Source of the DNA: CAZNPU01 sp964575335
GTDB lineage: Bacteria; Planctomycetota; Phycisphaerae; Phycisphaerales; SM1A02
NCBI GenBank assembly: GCA_964575335.1
Contig: CAZNPU010000001.1
Coordinates: 310,001 to 374,000 of the forward strand
Reading direction: 5' to 3'
Length of the DNA stretch: 64,000 nt
Numbering within the stretch: position 1 is the first letter of the stretch; each line of letters starts with the position of its first letter. The position numbers and the translations under genes are program-made. Positions 26,514 to 35,169 of the stretch are shown piece after piece. Below the pieces are notes generated by a model. The model ran no database searches, had not been told where the DNA came from, and was given only the letters and a program-made list of their open reading frames with translations.

Positions 26514-27329
26514 ATGAGCTTCAGCCAGTATGCAGCCACCGCCATTGTGCCCACACTCAGCCGCATTGTGCTGTGTCTGGCATTTGTCAGTGCAGGCTGG
26601 AACAAAGTATTCACCGAACACGAGTTCACCCATGAGCAGGCTGAGCGGCTGATGCAGCTTGGCGTTCGCCCGGTTCCGGTTGGCCCCAGCATGACTTCGG
26701 TGCATGGCGGCAGCGGCGCATCATCGGGTTCGTTCTCGCTGGCGTCATATCGGCAGGATGCAGCCGAGTCGTCATTGGCGGAAGCACACGCGGATGCGGA
26801 TGACGAAGCAGAAACCGCTGCAGCCGAAGCGGTAACCAATCAGCCTGAGGCAACTGAAAGCGCTCAGCGCGACAACGGCGTGGCTGACGCTGACACACGC
26901 GCTGCTACTGCTGTACCCACAACTGCGCCTGGCACAACGTACACAGCGCCAGCGATGCACAAAATCACGCTGCTGGTCGATCAGGTCGGCTGGCCTCAAC
27001 CGGTGTGGATGGCGCGGCTGGCAGCATTCACCGAGCTTGTCGGCGGCGCGATGATGCTGGCGGGATTGTTCAGCCGCATCTGGGGGCTTGGCCTGGCGAT
27101 CACCATGGGAACAGCGTTCTATCTTGTTTCAATGGGCATCAACAACGTGCATCAGATGCATCCGTTTGAGTTCGCCCGGAATGTGGCTGCGTTCAATGTC
27201 GTCGTGAGCCAGTTGGGTCTGTTCGTGCTCGCCTTTGGCATCTTTCTCACCGGCCCCGGTCCGTTGAGCCTCGACCGCATGCTCTTCAGCCGCCCGCCTG
27301 CGGATGATGATGCCGATCTGACTGACTGA
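26514..27329 (+). CDS. DoxX family membrane protein with acidic insertion
   Basis: A 271-residue protein with four hydrophobic helices of the DoxX type: PTLSRIVLCLAFVSAGWNKV, then WMARLAAFTELVGGAMMLAG, a TMGTAFYLVSMGINN segment and a last VSQLGLFVLAFGIFL. DoxX proteins are linked to quinone-related redox or detoxification. Between helix 1 and helix 2 lies an insertion of about 100 residues (roughly 50-145), rich in Ala, Ser, Glu, Asp and Thr, with no recognisable fold. The standard family length is about 130-160 residues, so the insertion explains the size. GGAG near 26501 can serve as ribosome site. Confidence 0.85.
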   Translation: MSFSQYAATAIVPTLSRIVLCLAFVSAGWNKVFTEHEFTHEQAERLMQLGVRPVPVGPSMTSVHGGSGASSGSFSLASYRQDAAESSLAEAHADADDEAETAAAEAVTNQPEATESAQRDNGVADADTRAATAVPTTAPGTTYTAPAMHKITLLVDQVGWPQPVWMARLAAFTELVGGAMMLAGLFSRIWGLGLAITMGTAFYLVSMGINNVHQMHPFEFARNVAAFNVVVSQLGLFVLAFGIFLTGPGPLSLDRMLFSRPPADDDADLTD

Positions 27330-27466
27330 TGTGCAGCAACGCATGAGATGCGCTGACTGCAGGCGAATGCAGCGAGCGATCATTCGTTCATGACCCGCAT
27401 GGCGAGGTCGCAGCTTGACTTTCGCATACTGCGCAGCGGTCGGCGTGTGAGATACGATGAACCGGC

Positions 27467-28429
27467 ATGAAGATTCCCGCAGTTCTTGAACATGCGCTGG
27501 AGCTGGCTGGGCTTGTGCGCGATGTGGAACAGGTGCAGCCGCTTCATGGCGGATGCATCCATCAGGTGCTGCGCGTTACGCTGGCGGATAACCGTCGCGT
27601 GGTGGCCAAGATCAATCGGGCTGACATGCTTGCGGTCTTTGAAGAAGAGGCTGCGGGATTACGCGCGCTGACGGCGACGGAAACTGTCATTGCGCCGCTG
27701 CCGCTGGCTGTGTGCGCTCACAGCGGTCAGGCAGCGCTGTTGATGACGGTTGTCGATTCGCTGAATGAACATGATGAACGTGTCGATCGTCATCAGACAT
27801 GGAGAAACTTCGGTTGCGATCTCGCTGCTCTGCACGCTGCAGATGTGGGCGACCGCTACGGCTTTGATCACGACAACCATATCGGATCGACGCGCCAGCC
27901 CAATGCGTGGATGAGCGACTGGGTTGAGTTCAACGCGACCAATCGATTGGGTTTTCAACTGAAAACAGCACGCGATGCGGGCCTGTTGCTGCCTGAAGAA
28001 GTGCGGACGATTGAATCGGTCATCAATCGACTCGATCAGTTCATTCCGCGTGCACCCAAGCCGTCGCTGCTGCACGGCGATCTGTGGTCGGGCAATGTCA
28101 TACCGACTGTTGATCTGCGCGCGTCACATGCCCGCGCAACGGCTGCGGTCATCGACCCAGCATGCTCGATCGGCGATGCGCTGGCGGATATCGCCATGAT
28201 GCAGCTCTTTGGCGGTTTTCCTCATGAGTGTTTCGAAGCGTATGAGCAGGCGTCATCCGTTTCGGCTTCAACAACCGTCAAAACGCACAAGGCGTCTGAA
28301 GGCAGCGACCCACCGCAGACGCGCATTGGGGTTTATCAGCTTTATCATCTGCTCAACCACGTCAATATCTTCGGCCGAGGCTATGCGTCGCAGGCGATGA
28401 GCCTTGCACGGCAACTGCTTGCTGCATGA
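27467..28429 (+). CDS. Fructosamine kinase family protein
   Basis: A 320-residue protein kinase-like enzyme of the fructosamine-3-kinase family. The family hallmarks present are LHGGCIHQVLRV (nucleotide loop), VVAKIN (ATP lysine), YGFDHDNHIGSTRQPN and LLHGDLWSGNV near residue 203 (catalytic Asp205), followed by VIDPACSIGDALADIAM. The enzymes phosphorylate ketosamines formed by non-enzymatic glycation so that they decompose and free the amine. A low-complexity insertion of about 30 residues (rich in Ser, Thr) lies near residue 260 after FEAYEQ. Ribosome site is weak. The gene stands between a DoxX and a flavin reductase gene, same strand. Confidence 0.9.
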   Translation: MKIPAVLEHALELAGLVRDVEQVQPLHGGCIHQVLRVTLADNRRVVAKINRADMLAVFEEEAAGLRALTATETVIAPLPLAVCAHSGQAALLMTVVDSLNEHDERVDRHQTWRNFGCDLAALHAADVGDRYGFDHDNHIGSTRQPNAWMSDWVEFNATNRLGFQLKTARDAGLLLPEEVRTIESVINRLDQFIPRAPKPSLLHGDLWSGNVIPTVDLRASHARATAAVIDPACSIGDALADIAMMQLFGGFPHECFEAYEQASSVSASTTVKTHKASEGSDPPQTRIGVYQLYHLLNHVNIFGRGYASQAMSLARQLLAA

Positions 28430-28483
28430 TGCGCAGTCGGCTGTGCACATGGCGGCGATGGACACGATAAGGTGGCACACTGC

Positions 28484-29137
28484 ATGGAAATCAATCCACA
28501 ACAGATTTCACAGGCTGAACGTTACAAGCTGCTGATCGGCGCGATCGTACCCCGGCCGATTGCGTTCATTTCCACGGCGTCGCCTGACGGTTCGTCGATC
28601 AATCTCGCGCCGTTTTCGTGTTTCAGCGGCGTCGGCTCGAATCCGATGATGCTGCTTTTTTGTCCTGCCAACAAGCCCGACGGCTCGGAGAAGGACACGC
28701 TGCGCAACTGCAAGCTGCGTGAGGAAGGCGGCACGGGCGAATTTGTGGTGAACGTTGCCTCCGAGGCGTACATTCGCAAGGTTGCTGCAGCTGCGGAACC
28801 GCTGCCGTATGGCGAAAGCGAGTTTGCGCTGGCCGGTTTGACTGTCGCGCCGAGCGTCAAAGTGAAACCGCCGCGGGTGGCGGAATCGCCGGTGGCGTTT
28901 GAATGCCGCACGGTGCAGGTGGTGCGAACGAATCCAGGCGCACCGGGAGCAGGCAACATAGTGATCGGCGAGGTCGTGCATGTGTTTGTGCGCGATGATC
29001 TGATCAGCGAGCGCATGCATATCGATCCAGCCAGGCTCGATGCGGTGGGGCGCATGGGCGGACTTGGCTACGCGCGCACACGCGATCGTTTTGAACTGCC
29101 GAGGGGACAAGCTGTGCTTGAAAAACCAGTCGACTGA
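28484..29137 (+). CDS. Flavin reductase-like FMN-binding split-barrel protein
   Basis: A 217-residue protein. The ATG at 28484 gives the N-terminus MEINPQQISQAERYKLLIG, typical for this family; an in-frame GTG at 28472 is possible. Family features are VPRPIAFISTASPDG, NLAPFSCFSGVGSNPMML and GEFVVNVASEAYIRK, with the Ser and Asn side chains that bind FMN phosphate. Members are flavin reductases or flavoredoxins; the branch with IVPRPIAFIS is often annotated flavin reductase with no known partner. It starts 54 bases after the kinase gene stop, so the two may be co-transcribed. Confidence 0.88.
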   Translation: MEINPQQISQAERYKLLIGAIVPRPIAFISTASPDGSSINLAPFSCFSGVGSNPMMLLFCPANKPDGSEKDTLRNCKLREEGGTGEFVVNVASEAYIRKVAAAAEPLPYGESEFALAGLTVAPSVKVKPPRVAESPVAFECRTVQVVRTNPGAPGAGNIVIGEVVHVFVRDDLISERMHIDPARLDAVGRMGGLGYARTRDRFELPRGQAVLEKPVD

Positions 29138-29272
29138 TGCAGGCCGAGATCGTGGCGCATATCGGCGTTTGCGAAACGCGCTCTGTTCACACACATACGC
29201 ACACAAGCAGCGAATTTGCCGGCGAAATCGAATGCGCTGCGCATCAAAAGCTATCAGAGTCATCACGGCAGC

Positions 29273-29662
29273 CTATACGCGGTCAGCCGGCTTCGGCCTT
29301 GTGAGCAGAATCAGGACGAATGCAACCACACTGCCCAGCGCCATGACTGCGAGCGTGATCGGCAGATACAACCCCCGCTCACCAGCCTGATAGCCCTGCC
29401 ATGCCGCCCAGCCCCGCCAGGCGAACAGAGCTGCGAACACCAGCGGCAGCGCAAGGCCAACGTGAATGCCGATCATGCCCACAGCCCGATTGCGCGTAAT
29501 GGCATTGCTCATGAAGCCGCAGACTAGCATCACCAGCGCAGTGGCGGTGCCGACGATGATCGATGTCATCGCCCGCGGTTCAAAGCCGGCGATCGCAAAC
29601 GCAACAAGACCGCAGAGAAACAGAAAACCCGCGTAGGCGAACATGATTCTGGGTGATTTCAT
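29273..29662 (-). CDS. Small four-helix membrane protein, TMEM14-like
   Basis: A 129-residue protein that is almost entirely hydrophobic, with four predicted helices (around residues 7-26, 31-49, 62-82, 100-121). The pattern and the Gly/Ala-rich packing (GLVAFAIAG, TSIIVGTATALVML) resemble the TMEM14/UPF0136 fold. No catalytic motif and no signal peptide are visible. Function not known. Ribosome site is weak. It lies opposite the flavin reductase gene, tail to tail. Confidence 0.65.
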   Translation of the reverse strand: MKSPRIMFAYAGFLFLCGLVAFAIAGFEPRAMTSIIVGTATALVMLVCGFMSNAITRNRAVGMIGIHVGLALPLVFAALFAWRGWAAWQGYQAGERGLYLPITLAVMALGSVVAFVLILLTRPKPADRV

Positions 29663-29800
29663 CGCAACCCTCGCTCTGGAATTGAAGCAATCGATCCGTG
29701 CAGCGCTCTATCAAACCCGCATCACTGACGCCATGCCATTGGAAAAGCCAGGAAATCAGCCAATCAGTTGATCAAAGCATGAGGCCGACGAACCGATTGC

Positions 29801-29814
29801 ACGGAACGTTCCGT
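29801..29814. promoter_or_regulatory. Perfect 14-base palindrome
   Basis: ACGGAACGTTCCGT is perfectly self-complementary. It lies between the two minus-strand genes, downstream of 29856 and upstream of the membrane protein start at 29662 (139 bases), where a regulator site for that gene would be expected. No regulator can be named. Confidence 0.3.
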
Positions 29815-29855
29815 AGCTGTTAATTGATTGACTGACGCCAACACGCACAGTTTGC

Positions 29856-30317
29856 CTACAGCGGGCGCACTGCTCGCATGTCGTGCCTGGCTTCCAGCAC
29901 GCTGCGAAGATTGCAGAGCTGCCAGCGCCAGCTTTCCGCTTCGTGCGCCATCGCGATCAGCGATTCGACATCTTCCTTGAACGGTCCCTGACGCAACGTC
30001 ACCTTCGCGCCTTTCTCAACGCTCGGCGTCACTGTCCAGTACACCGGCGCATGCTGATCGGTGTATCCCAACTGCCAGTCCCATACGATCTTGCCGCCCG
30101 GATCGTAATTAAGAATGGTGACGGTGGTTGTTTTCGTGCATTCCTGATCCCAGCAAAACACAATCTGTCCGCCTTGGCGCAGATCGACTTCCGCCGCCAC
30201 CGGGAACCAGCGGCTCAGGCCGTCGGCTGTCGTGAGACATGCGAAGACCTCTTCATGGTGCATCGCAATCGTCTCGCGGAGAATGACCCAGATGCCGTCG
30301 TCTTCGCGTTGAATCAT
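29856..30317 (-). CDS. SRPBCC (AHSA1-type) domain protein
   Basis: A 153-residue single-domain protein of the START/Bet v1 fold. MHHEEVFACLTTADGLSRWFPV, then FCWDQECT and IVWDWQLGY are the AHSA1 family landmarks, followed by a C-terminal long helix (EAESWRWQLCNLRSVLEA). AHSA1-like proteins in bacteria are small ligand-binding proteins of unclear role and are often co-encoded with ArsR regulators, none of which is seen here. The ATG has a weak ribosome site. Confidence 0.85.
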   Translation of the reverse strand: MIQREDDGIWVILRETIAMHHEEVFACLTTADGLSRWFPVAAEVDLRQGGQIVFCWDQECTKTTTVTILNYDPGGKIVWDWQLGYTDQHAPVYWTVTPSVEKGAKVTLRQGPFKEDVESLIAMAHEAESWRWQLCNLRSVLEARHDMRAVRPL

Positions 30318-30337
30318 GGGAAACAGAAAAGTAAAAG

Positions 30338-30429
30338 GATTTGATTATCTGAAATCTGAAATTTGAGATCTGAAATTTGATATTCGAGATTCAAGATTTG
30401 AAATTTGAGATTTGAAATTTCAAATTTAT
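30338..30429. repeat. AT-rich degenerate short tandem repeat
   Basis: About 92 bases of an approximate 14-15 base unit (GAAATTTGAGATYT type) with inverted copies (GAAATTTCAAATTT). Composition is strongly AT-rich against a GC-rich background. The translated form gives repeating Phe-Gln-Ile-Ser-Asn-Phe-Lys units. It sits between the AHSA1 gene and the lysA gene, not inside a gene. Confidence 0.75.
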
Positions 30430-30622
30430 TCCACGTTCCTTCCACATCCTGAATCTGCCCCACAACCCTGACGACAATCCCTTCGCGTCATATTCATCAG
30501 CGTCTCTCAAGATATTCGATCTTGCAGCATGCTGTTCAAGGCTTGAAAAGAGAATGTGAGCAGGTTCTTGGCATTCATCTGTCGTTTTCCGCTTGCTGTT
30601 CTCAGCGTCGCGGGGGCGAGCA

Positions 30623-31939
30623 TCATATCGAATGTGTGATTGCCGTTTCGGTTGTTTCTTCCAGCTCGGTAAGATCGTCATATGTTTCCCGGCGGCGCAC
30701 GATGGTAAATGCGCTGCCGTCCACCATCACCTCCGCGGGCAGCGGCATCGAGTTGTATCGACTGGCCATCACCATGCCGTAGGCCCCGGCAGTAAAGACC
30801 GCCAGCAGGTCGCCTCGCTTGACCGGCGGCAGCGGACGGTCGATGGCGAGAAAATCTCCCGACTCGCAGATCGGTCCCACAACATCCACCGGTATCAACC
30901 CCGGCATGTCGGGCTTCTCCACGCGCCGTTGCGGTACGTGCTGCGGCTGCACTTTTGCCGGCCAAATGAAGTGAAACGAACCGTAATGGCACGGCCGAAT
31001 GAGCACGTTCATCCCGCCGTCGCAGATGGCAAATGTCTTGTCGCCGGACTTCTTCACATACAGCACCCGCACCAGCAGGATGCCAGCATTCGCAGCAATC
31101 GTCCGCCCCGGCTCAAGCACGATCTGCAAGCCCTGTCGCACGCGATCTGCCAGCAGCGGCACGATATGGCTGGCGTAATCAGCTGCTACCGGTGACTGGT
31201 CGGTTTCATAGTTCGCGCCGAATCCGCCGCCGAGATCGAGCATGTGAATCTTGAACCCTTCGGATTGCAGTTCATCAATCAGCCGCAGCGCCTTTTCAAT
31301 GGCCTGCACGTAAGGCTCGGCGCTGTAGATGGGCGAACCGATGTGCAGGTGGATGCCGTTCAGTTTGCAGTGCTCATCGCGGCCATAAGTGCGAAAGAAC
31401 GCCCGAGCGCGTTCGATGTCGACGCCGAATTTGGTTTCTTTCTTGCCGGTGGTGGTATAGCGGTGTGTTTTGGGATCGACATCGGGATTCACGCGCAACG
31501 CCGCCCGGCAGGTGGCGTTCATGTCCTGTGCGATCGCGCTGATATTTTCGAACTCCGCTTCCGATTCGACATTGAACCACCCCACGCCGTGCTGAATCGC
31601 CATGCGGATTTCCGCATCGGTCTTGCCCACGCCGGCGTACACGCACATGTCAGGCGGCACGCTGACTTTCAGTGCCCGGTGCAGTTCGCCACCGCTCACC
31701 AGATCCATGCCCGCGCCGCGCTGGGCAAGCGTGCGACACACCGCGAGGTTGCTGCAGCTCTTGATGGAAAAGCAGATCAGCGGGTCAAGCTCTGCAAATG
31801 CCGCCGCCAGCCGGTCGTAGTGCTCGATGAGCGTGGCGCGGGAATACACATAGCACGGCGTGCCGACCTCCTGAGCGATCGTTTCCGCCAGCACCGCTTC
31901 GCAGTGCAGCTCGCCGTCTCGATACGCAAAATGGTCCAT
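30623..31939 (-). CDS. lysA: Diaminopimelate decarboxylase
   Basis: A 438-residue PLP enzyme of the alanine racemase fold. The cofactor lysine is K60 in CFSIKSCSN; the phosphate loop is LDLGGGFG, the substrate Cys region GPICESGDFLA, and EPGRTIAANAG holds the Arg. It decarboxylates meso-diaminopimelate to lysine, the last step of the pathway. Ribosome site AAGGA, six bases before the ATG. It stands alone, without dapA or argininosuccinate partners. The length and motif positions match LysA in full; the acyl-lysine relatives are unlikely. Confidence 0.93.
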   Translation of the reverse strand: MDHFAYRDGELHCEAVLAETIAQEVGTPCYVYSRATLIEHYDRLAAAFAELDPLICFSIKSCSNLAVCRTLAQRGAGMDLVSGGELHRALKVSVPPDMCVYAGVGKTDAEIRMAIQHGVGWFNVESEAEFENISAIAQDMNATCRAALRVNPDVDPKTHRYTTTGKKETKFGVDIERARAFFRTYGRDEHCKLNGIHLHIGSPIYSAEPYVQAIEKALRLIDELQSEGFKIHMLDLGGGFGANYETDQSPVAADYASHIVPLLADRVRQGLQIVLEPGRTIAANAGILLVRVLYVKKSGDKTFAICDGGMNVLIRPCHYGSFHFIWPAKVQPQHVPQRRVEKPDMPGLIPVDVVGPICESGDFLAIDRPLPPVKRGDLLAVFTAGAYGMVMASRYNSMPLPAEVMVDGSAFTIVRRRETYDDLTELEETTETAITHSI

Positions 31940-32220
31940 GACAATCCTTGTCGTCCGTCGGTGCAGCAGCGTCTGTCTGAAAGAGCCACGCCTGGTCAGG
32001 CTGGTCCAAACCGATCCAATCCAGCCAGGTCAATTCTAGCGAACCGGCCGAAAGGAAAGCGAACGGGCAACGAGCCGGCCAGCCGGAGCGGAGGGCCGAC
32101 GCCGACAAAGCGGGATTCGAAACGGGGCTTTCCGACAATTTGCTTGCAGAAGCGCTGAATGCATGTACCTTCCAATGATCTGAATCACAGACGCCCCTCT
32201 TTCCGGAGGAGCACTGGCGG
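31940..32220. other. Intergenic region upstream of the short Cys-motif gene
   Basis: No gene-like frame in these 281 bases. The end of the region carries the ribosome site for the short reading frame at 32221. Confidence 0.4.
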
Positions 32221-32340
32221 ATGAGAGCATCCAGTGTCGCAGGGTTGTTCGCGCTCGTTCGGGGCAAAGTTGATGACGGCTGCCCCGAGTGCGGGTGGAA
32301 GCGACCAAGTGTTGCGCAGCATCAGAATCAGAATGCGTGA
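32221..32340 (+). CDS. Candidate 39-residue protein with CPECGW motif
   Basis: A short open frame with ATG at 32221 and TGA at 32338-32340. GGAGGAG at 32205-32211 gives a strong ribosome site at fitting distance. The product starts MRASSVAGLFALVRGKVDDG, then has CPECGW, a single zinc-knuckle half with no second Cys pair, so two chains would be needed to bind a metal. Too short for most gene finders. It is 139 bases upstream of another short zinc-ribbon gene in the same direction. The start, ribosome site and motif support it; no family is recognised. Confidence 0.45.
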   Translation: MRASSVAGLFALVRGKVDDGCPECGWKRPSVAQHQNQNA

Positions 32341-32479
32341 TTGATGTGAGGGCTGGCCATGATGCTTGTGAGAGAAGCGCCAAGCCTCGCTGAATCACGA
32401 AGCGTTGTGGTGGTGGGTGTCCCGCGCGATCAACAATATCGCTGCTTGATCGGCTACCCTCATCGCGCTTGGATTAGCC

Positions 32480-32731
32480 ATGCGTGATGAAGGCCCCAGC
32501 TCGGAAGACCTCGATCGGTTTGGTGATGACACTGCGTTTTGCCCGGACTGCGGCGCAGAGATCTGGGATCAGGCTGAAATCTGCCCGAAATGTCACGCGT
32601 ACATTGCGGGCAACACCAGCAGCCGCCCACCGATTGAGCGCGGACTGCAGCAGCGGTGGATGACGATCGTGGTGGTGCTGGTGCTGCTGGGCTTTCTGAT
32701 TATCGCAGGAATCGGGCGGTGGATATTGTGA
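32480..32731 (+). CDS. Small zinc-ribbon membrane protein
   Basis: An 83-residue protein with a zinc ribbon (CPDCGAEIWDQAEICPKCHAYI, four Cys as two CxxC pairs; the motif spans about residues 21-42) followed by a single hydrophobic helix (about 61-80, IVVVLVLLGFLIIAGI). The helix would place the ribbon on one side of the membrane. The N-terminal tail is acidic. Planctomycetes carry many such short zinc-ribbon membrane proteins; function unknown. No clear ribosome site precedes the ATG. It may be co-transcribed with the candidate CPECGW gene upstream. Confidence 0.75.
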   Translation: MRDEGPSSEDLDRFGDDTAFCPDCGAEIWDQAEICPKCHAYIAGNTSSRPPIERGLQQRWMTIVVVLVLLGFLIIAGIGRWIL

Positions 32732-32887
32732 GCAGGCGATATCGGAGCGGGTGAGAGCCTGCTTGTTTGTCTGCGGTTTCCAATTTCCAGGAGCTGGTGC
32801 TCAGCTCACCGTTCTTTGCTTGCGGGTGTGTCAGTTCTGCATAGTGCAGGTGCGCAGAATGCCGCGGCGTCTGCAATTCGTCCGCAG

Positions 32888-34003
32888 CTACTGCGGGTCT
32901 TCTACTCCTCTGCCGCGTGAAACGATGAGCGGTCGGATCCACTGATCGCTTGGCCGTGGCGGAGACTGACGCAGGTCCCAGCCCCATACCGCAGGCAGTC
33001 GAGGCGATTCGACCGTCGCAGCGGGCATGAAGTTGTAGGCCAGCGGAATGCGGCGATTGAGATCGCGCATCGCGCCGAATTCCGGCCAGGGCTTTCGAAC
33101 ATCCATTGTGCGAATTCCCTTGCCGCGCATCACAAAAGGATCAAAAGGAATCCAGCCGCAATCGGGCAGATAGAACTCGCCCCAACTGACAAACTCGACC
33201 TTGTCGTGTTCATTTTTCTGTATGCCGATGACCGGTCGGGCGGGAATGCCCGCTGCGCGCAGCATAGCAATGCAGACGCACACCAGATCGTGCGGCGAAC
33301 CATGTTGATGCTTCGCAGCGTGCCTGGCGCCATAAACGATCATGCCTCGAAGAATGCCGAATTCGCCTCGCTCCATGCCGTCGCCAAAGGTCTGCACTTC
33401 GTTGATGCAGTAACGGATGATGTCCTTGGCGGCGAGATACGGCGGCACCATGCGCAGCTTGCCTTTGCTGATGCGCTGAATCGTTTCCGCAAAGATCGGA
33501 TCATCCGACTCGATATACATCTGCGGCTTGAGCGCATCCTGCACTTCAGCGGGCCATTCGGTCGGCCAGGCGATGCGGGCGGCCTGTGCATCGTCAATGC
33601 GGCTGGACCACACCTGCGTTTGAAAACTCACCTGCCAGCGCAGCGAGACGCCCCGATAGCTGTCCACGGTCAACACCGCCAGATGCGTGTTATGCGGCTG
33701 ATCGGGTTTGAGTTCCAACCGCGGATTTTTTTCACGATTGTTCAGCCACAGTTGGCCGCGCAGTGAATCGGGATCGACGCGGCTGTAAGCGCCCATGAAG
33801 ATGATCGGCATGGCGATCGGTGTGTCCTGCAACTCGTATTGCAGACGATCGCTCGCTATCGCCGTCTGAACGGTTGCGACCGTAACGTCAAATGAAACGT
33901 CGTAGATGCGCGGCTCGTAGCGCTCCAGCGGCCCTATGGGCGGTCGGCCGGCGGGAGGCGTCAACATGGTGAAAGCAGCGAGCGCAGCGGCAAGAAAGTT
34001 CAT
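32888..34003 (-). CDS. Transglutaminase-like fold protein with degenerate active site
   Basis: A 371-residue protein. The ATG at 34003 has a GGGAGAA ribosome site. A short signal peptide (MNFLAAALAAFTMLTPPAG) leads an extracytoplasmic N-terminal domain (to about residue 210) and a transglutaminase-like core recognised by AMLRAAGIPARPVIGI and GWIPFDPF. The family catalytic Cys, fifteen residues before the Gly of GIPAR, reads Pro here; the His of HaWxE reads Val in VSWGEF. The Asp of FDP remains. The protein is therefore likely to be a binding protein, not an enzyme. Downstream context is not informative. Confidence 0.8.
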   Translation of the reverse strand: MNFLAAALAAFTMLTPPAGRPPIGPLERYEPRIYDVSFDVTVATVQTAIASDRLQYELQDTPIAMPIIFMGAYSRVDPDSLRGQLWLNNREKNPRLELKPDQPHNTHLAVLTVDSYRGVSLRWQVSFQTQVWSSRIDDAQAARIAWPTEWPAEVQDALKPQMYIESDDPIFAETIQRISKGKLRMVPPYLAAKDIIRYCINEVQTFGDGMERGEFGILRGMIVYGARHAAKHQHGSPHDLVCVCIAMLRAAGIPARPVIGIQKNEHDKVEFVSWGEFYLPDCGWIPFDPFVMRGKGIRTMDVRKPWPEFGAMRDLNRRIPLAYNFMPAATVESPRLPAVWGWDLRQSPPRPSDQWIRPLIVSRGRGVEDPQ

Positions 34004-34100
34004 CGATGAGTTCTCCCTACACAAGTACAGCCAGCCATATCACCCTGACACACAACACGGCGCGGTCTTTCGCTATTTCACAAGACAATTTGACCGCGCA

Positions 34101-34949
34101 TCAGCCGAACGCGCTTTGCATTTCGGTGTAGATGAAAATGTCGCCGATCGTATTCAGGAACTTGGCCAGCACGAGGTTGATGACGATGATCGCCAGAAAG
34201 CTGGCTACAAACGCCTCTGTGGCTGCACGTCCCACGCCCGAAGCGCCGGGTTGACAGTGAAAGCCCTTGTAACAGGCAATGAGCCCGATGCTGCCGCCAA
34301 AAAACACGCTTTTGATGAGGCCCGACGTTGGTTCCCACCAATGTATGAACGAGGCGGTGAACTCCCAATAATCGTACGAAGAAACGCCGTAAAACTGCAC
34401 GGTAATGAGCCAGCCGCCCCATACGCCAAGCAGATCGGAGTAGATCGTCAGGAGCGGGGTCATCACCACACACGCAACAAAGCGCGGCACCACGAGGTGC
34501 GGCACAGGGTCGGCGGCCATGGCCCGCAAGGCGTCAAGCTGCTCGGTCACGCGCATCGTGCCAAGCTCGGCTGCCAATGCGCCGCCCACGCGTCCGGCCA
34601 CCATCACTGCCGCCAGCACCGGCCCGATCTGTTTCGTCACCGAGATATTGATGACGCCGCCTAAGCGGCTTTCCTGACCGATGGCCTGAAACTGCCCGAA
34701 GGTTTCCAGCGCGAGGATCATGCCGATGAACGCCCCGGTGATCGCCACGACCGGAATCGTCGCCGCCCCAACGGCATAAAACTGCGGTCCAAGCAGTCGC
34801 CAGTGGCACCACCGGGTAACGCCCAGCATCAGCCATCGAAACGTCGAGCCGACAAACTGCATGAATTGCCCAAAATCCGTGACCTTGGCCAGGATCATCG
34901 AGCCGAGATACATCAGGGATTGGGCAATGGCGGACACGGACCAAAGCAT
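34101..34949 (-). CDS. MlaE-type ABC permease
   Basis: A 282-residue permease. VVAITGAFIGMILALE, MVAGRVGGALAAELGTMRVTEQLDAL and the following helices match the MlaE/YrbE family, which transports phospholipid between the membranes with an MlaF ATPase and an MCE protein. There is no MlaF or MCE gene in the window, so the partners are elsewhere or the gene is an orphan. The ATG at 34949 is preferred; a GTG at 34973 would add eight residues. Ribosome site is unclear in both. The C-terminal SAFG end is slightly long for the family. Confidence 0.9.
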   Translation of the reverse strand: MLWSVSAIAQSLMYLGSMILAKVTDFGQFMQFVGSTFRWLMLGVTRWCHWRLLGPQFYAVGAATIPVVAITGAFIGMILALETFGQFQAIGQESRLGGVINISVTKQIGPVLAAVMVAGRVGGALAAELGTMRVTEQLDALRAMAADPVPHLVVPRFVACVVMTPLLTIYSDLLGVWGGWLITVQFYGVSSYDYWEFTASFIHWWEPTSGLIKSVFFGGSIGLIACYKGFHCQPGASGVGRAATEAFVASFLAIIVINLVLAKFLNTIGDIFIYTEMQSAFG

Positions 34950-35080
34950 AGCGACTTCATCATGAGTGTTCACCGGATCGAAGCTGGATCAGAAGCCGCA
35001 GCTGCATACGAGCGATTCAATGATCAGTTGAGCGCCCGGCATGTCCAGGCAGCGATGACAGCGATAACAGTAAAGAAAAA

Positions 35081-35100
35081 CCCCCGGCATATGCCGGGGG
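35081..35100 (-). terminator. Intrinsic terminator of the LTD/dockerin gene
   Basis: Perfect palindrome CCCCCGGCAT / ATGCCGGGGG with a CATATG centre. On the minus strand it is followed by TTTTTCTTTA (35080-35071). It is 70 bases past the stop of the gene at 35170. Confidence 0.85.
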
Positions 35101-35169
35101 TTATACGGTTCCAGGAACCAACAGCTGAGAAACTGTGCGCCTGCAAACTGGCGCCTCATCTCGTGCGGA

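Noticed and set aside
34101..34949. A full Mla lipid transport operon
   Set aside because: Only the permease is present; no MlaF ATPase or MCE domain protein lies next to it.
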